Both the position numbers and the translations under genes were made by a program. DNA of 44,105 bases from an uncultured Cyclobacteriaceae bacterium (GTDB lineage Bacteria > Bacteroidota > Bacteroidia > Cytophagales > Cyclobacteriaceae). Below, piece by piece: positions 10,101 through 19,500 of the stretch. Position 1 is the stretch's first letter; each line of letters opens with the position of its first letter. The stretch covers positions 1 to 44,105 of the forward strand of contig CANLOE010000057.1 of the NCBI GenBank assembly GCA_947492745.1, read 5' to 3'. The notes beneath the pieces were generated by a model. The model had not been told where the DNA came from and ran no database searches. It worked only from the letters and a program-made list of their open reading frames with translations.

Positions 10101-13100
10101 CTCCCATATCATCGTAGATGAATATGTTCCTGAAAACAAAATAATACCGATTCCCTCGGAAAGGCAATTGTTCATCTTTTCGGCAATGAACAAAGGGGTT
10201 CTGAAAGCGTATTTGATACAGTTCGGCAACTTTGTCTCCACCCATCCCGATGAGGGGCTTGCCGAAATGGCCTTCACTCTGCAAGTGGGCAAAAACGAAC
10301 TCCCTTGCCGTTTGACCATCGTAGCAGACAGTACCTCAGTACTGCTACAGCAGATAGAAGCCAGTTTGACCATCATCGAGAGTCATGAGGGGCAAGATCG
10401 TGATACCTCTTCATACATAAATTTTGTGCCTTCCCTGATGGACAGGTCCCCACAGGACGATAGGGACGAAGGCGATACGTACCTAGCCAACAAAGATCTA
10501 GAGGCTTTAGGACATTACTGGGTCAATGGAGGAAAGGTCGACTGGGAACTCATGCATGCCGGCAAAACACCACGAAGAATCTCTTTGCCAAAATATCCTT
10601 TTGAAAAAGTCAGGTGCTGGTACACCGTCTACAAAGATGCTCCTACCATGGAAAATCCTACTGCGATCAGTTCCAGAATACATCCCTTCTTAGGGAAAAA
10701 CATCTCTGGACTAGAGGGTCTGACCTATCGTAGCAGTGTCCAACTAGATGAATTATTGGATTATGTATACACCTATCAGGGCATTCAAAGAATTATTCCT
10801 TCTTTTATTATCGATATAGCATTTGCAATAGCCAAACTTTCAGGATCGGCTTCCGGTTTTGAAATTAATGACATGTTATGGGTCGGCATGCAAGACTGGC
10901 AAGAACCGAGCAACCTTATCGTTAAAGGCGAAAAATCACAGCAAGGAGATATTCAGCTTTCTCTGTCCACCGAAGGAATCGCCGAGGGGGCGCATCATAT
11001 ACTAGCCAAAGCCATACTAAGAAGGAGGTCAACCCCAAGGACAACAGGCCCATCAACTGTTCGTCATACGATCAGAGGTGCCGGCCAGAAAATCGATAGC
11101 CAGCTATTGTACGAAGGATTGGCCGAAAAGAAAGTAAACTATCGCCCTTATCTGGAAGGTATTTCAAAGTTATGGTTATGTCAGGATGGAGAAGTAGTCA
11201 TAAAAGTAGTCGCTCCCGACACTAGGCAGTATGGAAGAGGCCACAACATCACTGCCGCCCCCATAACCTTGGGCGCTATGGTACAAGGTGTCCATTTTTG
11301 GGCCAAAGCGCAAGGGCTAGCTCACTGGGAACAATTCCAACCACAAACACTCTATAGTGCGTGGATGACGGAGACAGACCAAGCTATAGAATACCTATCA
11401 ATGCAACTGACACATAGAGATGGAAATATATCCGTTGATGTAGCTATTATTGATAAAAACGAACGGATAATAGGTCAATTTGTACAGTGGTCATTTGCAA
11501 CAAAAAATCAATACATACCCGAGCGAGTTCCATTAGTAGCGAAGAGTTTTGAAAGTACCCATCATCAGAAACAGGATATATCTACCGACTCAAGTGTATC
11601 ATTGGAAGGCTTTTTGAAAGAACAGTTGAGCCTAATATTGAAGTTTGGCAGTAGTGAAATCGATACCAACACCTCTTTTTCCGATTATGGTTTCGATTCG
11701 ATTACGCTGGCCAAGTTAGCAATGCAAATCAACCATTCGTTATCCACGGACATCAGCCCGACACTATTTTTCCAATGTAGTAATATCCGTGAACTTGCTG
11801 AGTACATCCATAACCATTACAGGGTGGAGGAAAATAGTAACTTGGTACGGTCCAACACTGGGCCTTCTCCCATCACCGGCGCAGATTCCAAAAGAAGCGA
11901 CTTATGGCAGAAGCTGACGCATATCCTGACAGAAGAGGTAGCAAGTATTGTCAAATTCGATATCGAGAGTATCGATATGCATACGCATTTTCAGGATTTT
12001 GGCTTTGAATCCATTACGTTGGCGAGTTTATCAAAATCCATCAATGGAAAGTTAAAGTTGACACTGACACCGCCTTTATTTTTCGAATGCCGAAATATCT
12101 CCGAGCTGGTCATCTACCTTATAGCGCATCATGAAAAAGAACTACGTTTGGTATTGAAGGATTCATCCCGTCCGGAACAAGCAAGAGCAGAGCCATCCAT
12201 AGCAAAACAAAAAATCAACATTGAGCATTCGCCTCAAAACCCGGCCATCGCCCCGACCTCAAAAGCGCCTCACAAAAGGCCAATGCCCGTCGCTATTATT
12301 GGTATGGCCGGAAGGTTTCCACAATCGAATGACCTAGAGCAGTTTTGGGATAATATTCAAAATGGAAAAGACCTCATTTCCGACTTCCCCTTAGAGCGCT
12401 ACGACGGGCATTACCGAGAAATTGTCAACAAAGCTGATTTTCCTAAAAAAGCGGGCATACTGGACCAAGTAGACCGATTCGATGCCACGTTTTTCAATAT
12501 ATCCCCTGCTGAAGCAGAACTGATGGACCCACAGCAGAGGTTGGCATTGGAGACGACATGGAAGGCCATGGAAGATGCAGGATATACCCCCGATAAGCTA
12601 CCCGAGAATACGGGGGTGTACTTTGGGGTCACGGGCAAGGATTATGAAGACCTGCTCAATGCCCACGATGTACCTACCGATGCCTTCACGGCTACAGGTA
12701 ACTCGCACGCTATGCTCGCGAATCGGATATCTTATTACCTTGATATTCATGGCCCCAGCGAACCTGTAGATACTGCTTGTTCCAGCTCATTAGTGGCCAT
12801 ACATAAAGCAGTACAAAGTCTCTCTTCGGGAATGTGTGACATGAACATTGTCGGAGGGGTCAACTTACTGTTGAGTGTCGATGATTTTATCGGCCCACAT
12901 CGAGGAGGTATGCTGAGTCCGGACGGGGCCTGTAAGACTTTTTCCAAAGCGGCCAACGGTTATGTAAGAGGAGAAGGAGTAGGTGTAGTACTGCTCAAGC
13001 CCTTAGAGCAGGCCGAGCGCGATGGAGACAATATACTGGGGGTAATCGTTGGCAGTGCCGTTAACCATGGCGGTCGGGCCAGCTCTCTCACAGCTCCCAA

Positions 13101-14238
13101 TGCCCTGTCACAGGCCAAGCTGGTAGAAAAGGCTATCGGAGACCTGGACCCAAATACCATTAGCTATATAGAAACCCATGGCACCGGTACCGCGCTGGGT
13201 GACCCTGTAGAAATCAACGGGCTAAAGCTAGCTTTTGAAAACCTACATGCCCATAATCCAAGTGGTACCGAGCAGAATTATTGTGGATTGGGTTCCGTAA
13301 AATCCAACATAGGTCACCTGGAAGCTGCCGCAGGAGTGGCCGGCCTATGTAAAGTACTGCTATCCATGAAACACAAAACTTTACCCAAGAGTCTACATAC
13401 CGAAGAAACAAACCCCTATATCAAACTCGAAAATAGTCCATTTTATATTGTGAAAGAGAAACAGTCATGGACTATCGCAAAGGAAAAAGAAAATAATCCG
13501 ACGCCACGAAGATCAAGCATCAGCAGCTTTGGTTTTGGTGGGTCCAATGCTCATATCGTAATCGAAGAATATATCAAAACATCGAAAAAAGCATCAGTAG
13601 ATACGACACAGCTGGTCGTATTCTCTGCGAAAGGCAAAACACAGCTGGTCCAAATAACGAAGCAGATGGACCAGTATCTCGCTAATAACGGGGATGATAT
13701 CGATCTTCAGGACATCTCCTATACACTAATGACCGGCCGCTTGCCAATGAAAGAACGCTTGGCCATCATAGCCAACTCCATTCAAGAGCTAAGAAAAGGA
13801 CTCACCGCATACTCAGAAGGTCATACTGAGAACCCAGGCCTATTCACAGGGAGTGCAAAAAAGAGCTATACCAAAACAGCCGCTCCAAAGGAGAATGAGC
13901 ATCTCCAATGGAGGGTATTGATGTCCAACAAAGCATACGATCAGCTTGCAAGGGCATGGACAAATGGTTCGGACATAAACTGGGATGAACTGTTCGAACA
14001 CCGGAAATCCCAAAGGGTAAGATTGCCCTCCTACCCTTTTGCCAAAGATAGGTATTGGATACCAAAGGCGGTATCCAGTGTGGAAAGCAAAAAAGACAGC
14101 CAAATCGATGATGATTATAAAAATACGTCCAACGGCAATGCTTCAGCAAATGGTTATTATGATAAGCTCATTGAAGCGCTGGTCAATAATACCATAAGTG
14201 CAGAAGAGGCAATAGAACTAGCCAAAAATCACAATTAG
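4159..14238 (+). CDS. Trans-AT polyketide synthase 1 (glutarimide-forming modules)
   Basis: A 3359-residue multimodular PKS without acyltransferase domains. Order read from motifs: KS1 (13-445; Cys182, His317, His363), DH (638-930; His671, Asp841), KR (1145-1340; Ser1282, Tyr1294, B-type VKD), ACP1 (Ser1451), KS2 (1553-1985; Cys1725, His1861, His1901), DH-like B domain (2172-2450) lacking both catalytic residues, tandem ACP2 (Ser2514) and ACP3 (Ser2618), KS3 (2709-3140; Cys2874, His3007), then a KS linker and a C-terminal helical tail (about 3333-3359) ending in an ISAEEAIELAK motif that looks like a docking element. There is no N-terminal docking or loading region, in line with a starter from the free ACP. 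KS-DH-KR-ACP followed by KS-B-ACP-ACP matches glutarimide-building PKSs. The gene lies 10 bp after the amidotransferase and is presumably co-transcribed with it. Domain edges are approximate. Confidence 0.93.
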   Translation: MNKTNKNQTSVNDVAIIGMGLRFPKSNSLDEFWTHLKAGRSLISEVDPKRWDKRKYYGNPRKGGNKTNSIWAGFLEDADCFDADFFNISPREAETMDPQQRMTLELAWQAIEDAGYRASDLAGTNTGVFMGVCHWDYAELLEKDVKSVDAYLPTGTAYSIIPNRVSYFYDLKGPSIANDTACASSLVSIYEAVKAIQNGECKSALAGGVNLCWSPKHFIAFSKNGMLSKEGKSKAFDNDADGYVRGEGGAMLLLKSLDEAIENKDDIYVVIKGIGTNHGGRTSSLTVTNPRAQANLVTSIYQKANVSPDTVSYIEAHGPGTPVGDPIEIHGLKTAFEQLRATSSKKLREATCGIGSVKTNIGHLEGAAGIAGVIKVIAAMKHRILPTTVNFKQLNFLINLKESPFYIVGKSQPWAPSDENNKPIVRRAGVSSFGFGGSNAHILLEEYIPKEEIAPKKSISKKNESYVFPFSAKNKERLLVYIAKIHSFLDHCSNDEAPSPSSDFSLSQLAYTLQLGREPMSERVIFTAQKRNELIRLLKAYLDGEETPTQCWQGNAHQIKEKSSPIFDKEDLKEITHKWLKNGRIDKISSLWSYGATIDWEVLYNGNFPKKMRLPGYPFARVKHWYTTTKSKEKSQTAYKLHPLIHSNTSTLHDCHFTSIFDGDEFFLADHIIKGKAILPGVASMEMAREAVALALGLPSNEACIQLRDVLWMMPIAVQSTVLKLRTKLYPKGNEWVRFELSIENEKDKTEIACCKGEARAHRTTKEILDFDGHLKAGNYVAYDNSFCYEIIRKTDQLHGERLQGIRQLYLDEKQALVRITLPKSVQDTLQNFVLHPTMMDSVMHASILLLLGPSQVNSSVDSLEAAIPFSMDSISLLASCKSDMWAWLRYAEGSNPEDLIRQLDMDVCDEFGNLCVRIKGYSARILSKHTLISSTGLPHTAITSGGFSSEKGFDKTIPEGKLIYTTHQWIKKDLNRATVNDSTSFESKVVFIGYDHGYIESLKAIVEQSITLIGPSPTSLGKESICTLFQDVYEYIQQILLSRPKTGQQLLMILPESKGNFLYAAISALVATAKLENPKITGKVILLPLSSRNDKQFVRNIIKNETAENNNDTSIRYGHRNSREVSTLTRSDLASENPETPLIKQNGVYLITGGAGGLGKKFARHIANTPNVTVILNGRSSLDAERKNLLEQLQRQGAQAQYFQASVGKKAEVVQMIAQLLKQHGKIDGILHCSGVVKDAYIMTKTLGDIPSVFIPKVDGIFHLDEATKDLSLDFIALFSSIAVHGNSGQADYAGANAVLDAFAAYRNKLSTEGERSGKTLAINWPLWQSGGMQVDEATQQQMYKSKGLMPLPEKEGIRSFFHAMSLSKENHIGVLYGNPEKIGRELSAPATPRIIQATAPITQSKAEVPYPELKKHASLYLKNVLGKALKVDPNKILADQQLVEYGLNSIVIIDVTSDLEEHFGPLSKTLFFEYIDVQGVAAYLAEEHKEKLIEVLGLATPTVAEVLPKVPVPLPNSSALTKDLSSIDSVDRIERSVKQEQDFVTHQTDYHDIAIIGVGGKYPEANSMEEFWSVLSQGRDCFKKVPTERWQHDELYFNERDVLGKSTIKTGAFIDDIDKFDPRYFSISQRQAELMSPEVRLFLQVGVEAFEDAGYSKEYMQRKYQGDIGVLVGTMSNHYYLYGVQNMLTRGSVANGSYTGAIPNMLSYYYGFTGPSIFLDTMCSGSSTCIHQAVQMLRAKECKMVIAGGISLLLHPYHFISSSQEHYTTKTGEVIRSYGLGADGTILGEGVGAVVLKPLVDAQRDGDHIYGVIKGSGLSNAGIRNGFTVPNPHNQALAVEKAIKDADIDPRTISYVEGHGSGTALGDPIEIKGLGMAFKKYTQDRQFCPIGSVKSNIAHLLGAAGVAGLTKVLLQFKHKKLVPSLHAEESNPHIDFAKTPFYINKKLNDWSVSTDEYGDEHIAVPRRAGITSIGAGGMNSHIIVDEYVPENKIIPIPSERQLFIFSAMNKGVLKAYLIQFGNFVSTHPDEGLAEMAFTLQVGKNELPCRLTIVADSTSVLLQQIEASLTIIESHEGQDRDTSSYINFVPSLMDRSPQDDRDEGDTYLANKDLEALGHYWVNGGKVDWELMHAGKTPRRISLPKYPFEKVRCWYTVYKDAPTMENPTAISSRIHPFLGKNISGLEGLTYRSSVQLDELLDYVYTYQGIQRIIPSFIIDIAFAIAKLSGSASGFEINDMLWVGMQDWQEPSNLIVKGEKSQQGDIQLSLSTEGIAEGAHHILAKAILRRRSTPRTTGPSTVRHTIRGAGQKIDSQLLYEGLAEKKVNYRPYLEGISKLWLCQDGEVVIKVVAPDTRQYGRGHNITAAPITLGAMVQGVHFWAKAQGLAHWEQFQPQTLYSAWMTETDQAIEYLSMQLTHRDGNISVDVAIIDKNERIIGQFVQWSFATKNQYIPERVPLVAKSFESTHHQKQDISTDSSVSLEGFLKEQLSLILKFGSSEIDTNTSFSDYGFDSITLAKLAMQINHSLSTDISPTLFFQCSNIRELAEYIHNHYRVEENSNLVRSNTGPSPITGADSKRSDLWQKLTHILTEEVASIVKFDIESIDMHTHFQDFGFESITLASLSKSINGKLKLTLTPPLFFECRNISELVIYLIAHHEKELRLVLKDSSRPEQARAEPSIAKQKINIEHSPQNPAIAPTSKAPHKRPMPVAIIGMAGRFPQSNDLEQFWDNIQNGKDLISDFPLERYDGHYREIVNKADFPKKAGILDQVDRFDATFFNISPAEAELMDPQQRLALETTWKAMEDAGYTPDKLPENTGVYFGVTGKDYEDLLNAHDVPTDAFTATGNSHAMLANRISYYLDIHGPSEPVDTACSSSLVAIHKAVQSLSSGMCDMNIVGGVNLLLSVDDFIGPHRGGMLSPDGACKTFSKAANGYVRGEGVGVVLLKPLEQAERDGDNILGVIVGSAVNHGGRASSLTAPNALSQAKLVEKAIGDLDPNTISYIETHGTGTALGDPVEINGLKLAFENLHAHNPSGTEQNYCGLGSVKSNIGHLEAAAGVAGLCKVLLSMKHKTLPKSLHTEETNPYIKLENSPFYIVKEKQSWTIAKEKENNPTPRRSSISSFGFGGSNAHIVIEEYIKTSKKASVDTTQLVVFSAKGKTQLVQITKQMDQYLANNGDDIDLQDISYTLMTGRLPMKERLAIIANSIQELRKGLTAYSEGHTENPGLFTGSAKKSYTKTAAPKENEHLQWRVLMSNKAYDQLARAWTNGSDINWDELFEHRKSQRVRLPSYPFAKDRYWIPKAVSSVESKKDSQIDDDYKNTSNGNASANGYYDKLIEALVNNTISAEEAIELAKNHN
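4195..8645 (+). other. PKS1 module 1: KS-DH-KR-ACP
   Basis: KS1 has the active-site segment DTACASSL, and HGPGT in place of the usual HGTGT. The DH has HxxxGxxxxP (DHIIKGKAILPG) and DxxxH (DSVMH), so it should be active. The KR has the GGAGGLG cofactor loop and the Ser/Tyr pair. Expected outcome: malonamyl starter extended once, reduced and dehydrated to an alpha,beta-unsaturated thioester, the substrate needed for glutarimide formation in module 2. Confidence 0.85.
8815..12150 (+). other. PKS1 module 2: branching KS-B-ACP-ACP
   Basis: KS2 differs from the other KS domains (active site DTMCSGSS, SNAG in place of NHGG, NIAH in place of NIGH) but keeps the Cys-His-His triad. The following domain begins like a DH (IHPFLGKN) but has threonine (2205) at the expected catalytic His and glycine (2372) at the expected Asp. 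It is therefore a DH-fold non-catalytic domain like the B or X domains of rhizoxin and glutarimide PKSs. Two adjacent ACPs follow. In known systems this module adds malonyl by vinylogous Michael addition and the amide nitrogen closes the glutarimide. Confidence 0.8.
12283..14238 (+). other. PKS1 module 3, first half: KS3 and C-terminal docking element
   Basis: KS3 has DTACSSSL, HGTGT and NIGH. It is followed by the usual KS linker ending in YPFAKDRYW and a short helical tail. The module is completed at the start of PKS2 (KR-ACP), so the split falls between KS and KR. Confidence 0.8.
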
Positions 14239-14274
14239 TACAAATCTGAGTGTAAAAAACTGTTTTGATAATGA

Positions 14275-14449
14275 TTCAACCCAAATTGATCGATAGAAAT
14301 CGTGATGAGCGTATCAATAGCAAAATACCGGCCATTTGGATTCGTTCGGCATAGCACCGCTATGGTGAATGAAGACCGGTGGGCAAAGCTTCCGGTAGGA
14401 AGCTATTTATGCGCGGAATAGGTTCTCCATTCATCATTTTGGGTTTATT
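14275..14449 (-). repeat. Dispersed repeat B, copy 2
   Basis: Positions 14279-14408 are the reverse complement of 1-130. The complete element appears bounded by inverted ends AACCCAAATTGAT (left) and ATCATTTTGGGTT (right). It includes the CATAGC/GCTATG hairpin and the GCTTCC/GGAAGC hairpin. It sits inside the biosynthetic block, splitting the two PKS genes. Confidence 0.8.
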
Positions 14450-14477
14450 CTTGGCAAAGGGGGAATACCCCATTATC

Positions 14478-14519
14478 GAAATGTTTTGGAAACATTTCCG
14501 GCAAAGAGGCCGATCGGCC
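14478..14519. repeat. Two inverted repeats upstream of PKS2
   Basis: GAAATGTTT-TGG-AAACATTTC (14478-14498) is a perfect nine-base stem, followed by the 12-base palindrome GGCCGATCGGCC (14508-14519). They could be a transcription terminator remnant, an operator or part of a repeat. There is no T-tract, so a simple terminator is not obvious. Confidence 0.4.
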
Positions 14520-14834
14520 ACAACTAGTAAAGATGAGAGTACCGAAGCGAGTATTTCCAAGGTATGATAAGGATAAATCAGCAAAATGATAGCGCTTATT
14601 TTACAGTCAATTTAATAAATACAACATGACGGCCATACTGTTGACAAAAGCTACAGCATGGCCAATTTAGAGCATACTTGTTTCATTGCGCAACATCTGG
14701 ATAGATTATCGAATAACCTCAAAAACTGTAGACTTCGATAGTCCCAAGGCTTTGCCGATACCGTGCATGCCGAATCCAATGCGCGGGGACGAGTACAACC
14801 TACAAGTAAAACCAAGAATAATACCTTATATATT

Positions 14835-16560
14835 ATGGAAAACAATCTGAGAGCTATCTTTGAGCAAGTAAAAGCAAAAAACATCAATGATAAGGACGCT
14901 ATAAGGTTAATAGAGAGTATTCGTGACCAATATAATAATAAAAAAGTACCCCGTAGCGACCATAACCCTCAAAGGAAATTTGGTACGCACTTGTTTGGGC
15001 GATACTGGCAGGAACAAGCAGTAGGAACAAGCGAGAAAATACACTATCAGCAGCACTTTGTATTTCTATTAGACGATACCGCTCATTTGAAGCCGAGTAT
15101 AGCCGCCGCTCTGCACCATGTGAGCTTTATACTCCTGCCCAATAGGTACGCGTCCCATGCAGAGAATTTCAATGACCATACACAACAGTTGCTGGCGAAA
15201 CTGAAGGCAATCTTCAGGAATGGGTCGCAAGGTAAAATACTGGTACAGGTAATTGCGGACGGTAAGCATAAGGATAGATTGTATATGGGACTGGCCGGTC
15301 TATTAAAAACCGCAATGCTTGAGCATACCAATCTTGTAGCACAGATGATACTGATAGGCGATGGTAAAATAATAGATGTCATGCGTCAAGACTGCAATCG
15401 GCTCAACGACGTATGTATCAAGTATACTGCGGGTCGCCGATATGTGACCACTTGGAAAGAAGTGGATACCAATATAGCACCAAAGCCTCCATGGATAGAA
15501 AATGGAGCCTATCTGATTACGGGTGGACTGGGAGGTCTGGGCTACTTGTTTGCCAAGGAGATGGCCAGAGAGACTGCCAATATAAAATTGATACTGACCG
15601 GAAAATCACCTTATACCCACGAAAAGCAGGAAAAATGCAAATCATTGAAAGACTTGGGCGCAGAAGTCGTTTACCTTCGGACGGACGTATCCCTAAAGAC
15701 TGAAGTAGAGGCCCTATTCCTAAACATCGATAAATCCTTTGGACAACTGAGAGGCATTATACACAGTGCCGGAGTAATCAAGGATAGCTATATCATTAAC
15801 AAAAGTCCTGAGGATATAAAAAAGATACTAGCTCCGAAGGTGTATGGTGTGGAAAATATAGATCATTACAGTCGACGATATAAACTTGATTTCTTAGTGT
15901 TGTTCTCCTCAGGATCAGGCTGCACCGGTAATATCGGTCAGGCAGGGTATGCCGCTGCAAATGCCTATCTGGACGAGTATGCATCCTATCGCAATGACTT
16001 GGTGAGCAAGGGGCTCTGCTATGGAAAAACCCTGTCCATCGACTGGCCCCTATGGCAGAATGGTGGTATGAAGGTCAGCGAAGAGGTATCCGCTTATCTC
16101 AGGGAAACACGAGGTATGGTTCCTATGCAGGACCATACCGGTATTCAATCCTTTTACAAAGCTTTCAATACAGATCTAGGGCAGGTCATGGTAGTCGAAG
16201 GGGATACAAAGACCATTCTTCGATGCTTTTCAGCGGATAGTAGACCCAATGTTACCGAAGAGGTACAGGGTACCATCACCTCATCCGATAAAGATAACTT
16301 ACGGAGCATTATCACGGTAAAGTTCAAGCACCTTATAGCAGAAACCACAAAACAGGACATCACACTTTTAGATGCCCATGAACCCATAGAAAACTATGGT
16401 ATAGAGTCATTCACGATAGCACAGCTTAACAAAAGGTTAGCCAAGCTCTTCGCTAAGCTCACAAAAACCTTGTTTTTTGAACACCGTACCATTTTCGGTC
16501 TGGTAACCCATTTGGTCGAAGTACATACTGATGAATGCCTACAGTGGTGTGGTATGACAA
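14835..16560 (+). other. PKS2 module 3, second half: docking, KR, ACP
   Basis: The N-terminal 30 residues resemble the C-terminal tail of PKS1 in pattern (hydrophobic helix, short polar turn, second helix with an acidic/alanine start), as in four-helix-bundle docking pairs of split trans-AT modules. The KR has GGLGGLG and YAAANAY. ACP4 carries YGIESF. Reduction without dehydration predicts the side-chain hydroxyl typical of glutarimide antibiotics. Confidence 0.75.
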
Positions 16561-19500
16561 GCGATCTAAAGCACAATGAAACAAATGCCTTTATTACAGA
16601 GCGAGAGCATAAAACCCCGCTTTCTCCAGAAGCGATGTCGACAGCTACAGAAGTAAGGGAACCTATTGCCATTATCGGCATTAGTGGTCGATACCCCATG
16701 GCCGAGACACTGAATGATTTTTGGGAAAACTTGAAGTCGGGAAAGGATTGTATCTCGGAAATACCGGAAGACCGTTGGTCCTTGGATGGCTTTTTCAACC
16801 CCAACGATAAGGAGGCCATAAGCAGTCACCAAAGCTATAGCAAATGGGGCGGTTTCTTGGAGAACATGAGTTCTTTCGATCCTCTATTTTTCAATATATC
16901 GCCTAGGGAAGCCGTCAATATGGACCCTCAGGAGCGTTTGTTCCTAGAAGCAAGCTGGGAGGTGCTGGAAGATGCCGGCTATACCCGTGAGCGTCTGAGG
17001 TCACAGCATAACAACAAGGTAGGTGTTTTCGCTGGGGTTACCAAAAGTGGATACGCGCTTTATGGCCAAGAAAGTCTCTCGCAACATTTCCGCCCCGAGA
17101 CCTCCTTTAGTTCAGTTGCCAATAGAGTCTCTTATTACTTGGGCATCAATGGCCCCAGTATGCCCATCGACACCATGTGTTCCTCTTCTTTGACGGCCAT
17201 TCACGAGGCCTGCAAACATCTTTACCACAAAGAATGCCAAATGGCCATCGCCGGAGGAGTCAATCTTTATACGCATCCGGAAAACTATGTCCATTTAAGT
17301 CGGTACAAAATGCTATCAAAAGACGGTAAGTGCAAAAGCTTTGGTCATGGAGGAAACGGCTTTGTACCCGGAGAAGGGGTCGGTTGCGTTTTGCTCAAGC
17401 CACTTTCACAAGCGAAGGCCGATAAGGATAGGATATACGCTGTGATCAGAGGTACGAGCATCAATCATGGAGGCAAAACAAGCGGATACACCGTCCCCAA
17501 CCCTAAAGCACAAGCAGATTTGGTAAACGCTGCCCTAGAAGCTGCACAATTGAGTGCGGACCAAATAAGCTATATCGAGGCGCATGGAACAGGTACGGAA
17601 CTGGGAGACCCTATTGAAATAGCCGGCCTCACTAAAGCTTTTGCCCAATACACGTCCAGCACCCAGTACTGTGCCATAGGTTCGGTAAAATCGAATATCG
17701 GTCACTTGGAAGCCGCAGCGGGTATCGCAGGGTTGAGCAAAATTGTGCTACAACTGAAGCATAAACAACTGGTGCCTTCACTGCACACCGCAGCGCTCAA
17801 TCCCAACATCGATTTTGAAAACAGCCCCTTTATCGTCCAAAAACAGCTCTCCGCATGGCCAACTGCGACCGATAACAATGGTAACCGACAACCTAGAACT
17901 GCCGGTATATCCGCCTTCGGAGCGGGTGGTGCCAACGCTCATGTAATCCTACAAGAGTACGATCAAGATATAGAAAACCCGGTCTCCCAAATAAATGGCC
18001 CTGTACCCATACCGATATCTGCGAGAGATAAGACTGCCTTGAAGGAATATATACGAAAGTTAAGTGATTTTTTAAAATGTCCTATCGAGCAGAACCACCA
18101 CAATAGAACAAAAACAGGAAAAAGTGTCGCAGAGATTGAAAAACATATAATGGACTTACTGGCAAGTGTATGCGACTTGGATTCAGCGTATTTATCCACT
18201 ACAGAACCCTTTAGTAAATACGACCTGAATCATTTTCAACAGATATCCTTTTGGGCCAAGGTGAACGAGGCCTATACCCCGGATACCAATAATGACCGCA
18301 TTTGCGAATCCTGTACTACACCCGCTACTCTTGCGGCTCATCTGTCCGAAGAAGCGGCTCCTTCCTCTATGACAGAAGATACCTGTTCCAATCTCGCGCA
18401 GTTGGCCTATACCTTACAAACAGGACGTGAAGCCATGGAAGAACGGGTATTGTTTATCGTAGAGAGCATGTATGATCTGGAAAGACAGTTAAGGGACTAC
18501 ATAGACGAAAACCCAAAAAGAACAGATTATTATCAGGGGCACATCGAGCTGAGCAAAGAAAAATTGATGATGATAAATGCTGACATACAGACAAAGCAGC
18601 GCATCGAAAATTGTCTGCAAAACCATCAACTGGAGCAATTGGCCGAACTGTGGGTGACAGGTGTAGCTATCGATTGGAATCAACTGTATCCAGAGACCAC
18701 CCTGAGAAGAATAAGTCTGCCTACCTATCCTTTTTCCCGAAAAGTATTCTGGATTCCGAAAAGTTCATCACAGAGTAGAAAGAAGTCATCGCTTTCCTCT
18801 CCTACTATGTTGGAAAACGGACAGGCACCACAAATTACTACCGCTCCTCTCCCCACTTCCATAAAACCAAGCCCTGTGGAAAAGTCAGATTTTGTTCAAC
18901 AAACACTTGTTGATCATCTTATCGGTTCGCTAGATCTAGGAGCAGAGGAAATCGATCATGAAAAATCCTTTGCCGATTATGGTTTGGACTCTATCCTAGG
19001 GGTGGATTTTATCGATTCCATCAATGATTCTCTGGCCATAAGTCTGGATACTATCCAACTGTTCGATTATAGTTCTGTGAGTGAACTGAAAGAATATATC
19101 CTTTCCACATATGCAGAAGATATATCCACTGCTCTGGAAAAAGCAATACCGAGAAAGGATACAAGCACCTCGACATCAAGGGAAAATAAGAGATCGTATT
19201 CTCCCAAAAGTCAGTATCATGGCCATTCGAAGAAAAAAACAAACGTGTACGGTCACGTAAAAGAGCCTATAGCCATTATAGGTATAAGTGGACGTTATGC
19301 AACATCCTCCAGTTTGGAAGAACTATGGGGACACTTGTCCAATGGAGATGATTTAATCCAAAAAGTAGAGCGCTGGGACTTAAAATCGCTATATACCGAG
19401 TACGATGATAAGGAAAGAGGAAAGTATTGCGATTCGGGAGGTTTTCTGAAAGATATAGACTTATTCGACCCATTGTTCTTTAACATCTCCGGTGTCGAGG

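Larger units (their letters stand above)
14239..14834. other. 596-bp spacer between the two PKS genes
   Basis: The spacer holds repeat B2 (about 14275-14449), two further inverted repeats (14478-14498 and 14508-14519) and about 315 bp without recognisable structure before the PKS2 start. No clear TAnnTTTG promoter box is seen. The short frames here overlap repeat B2 and are not credible genes. Confidence 0.7.

Noticed and set aside
14763-14834. Upstream in-frame ATG for PKS2
   Set aside because: The 24 added residues are unremarkable and the docking helices begin at the next ATG (14835). It remains a possible alternative start.
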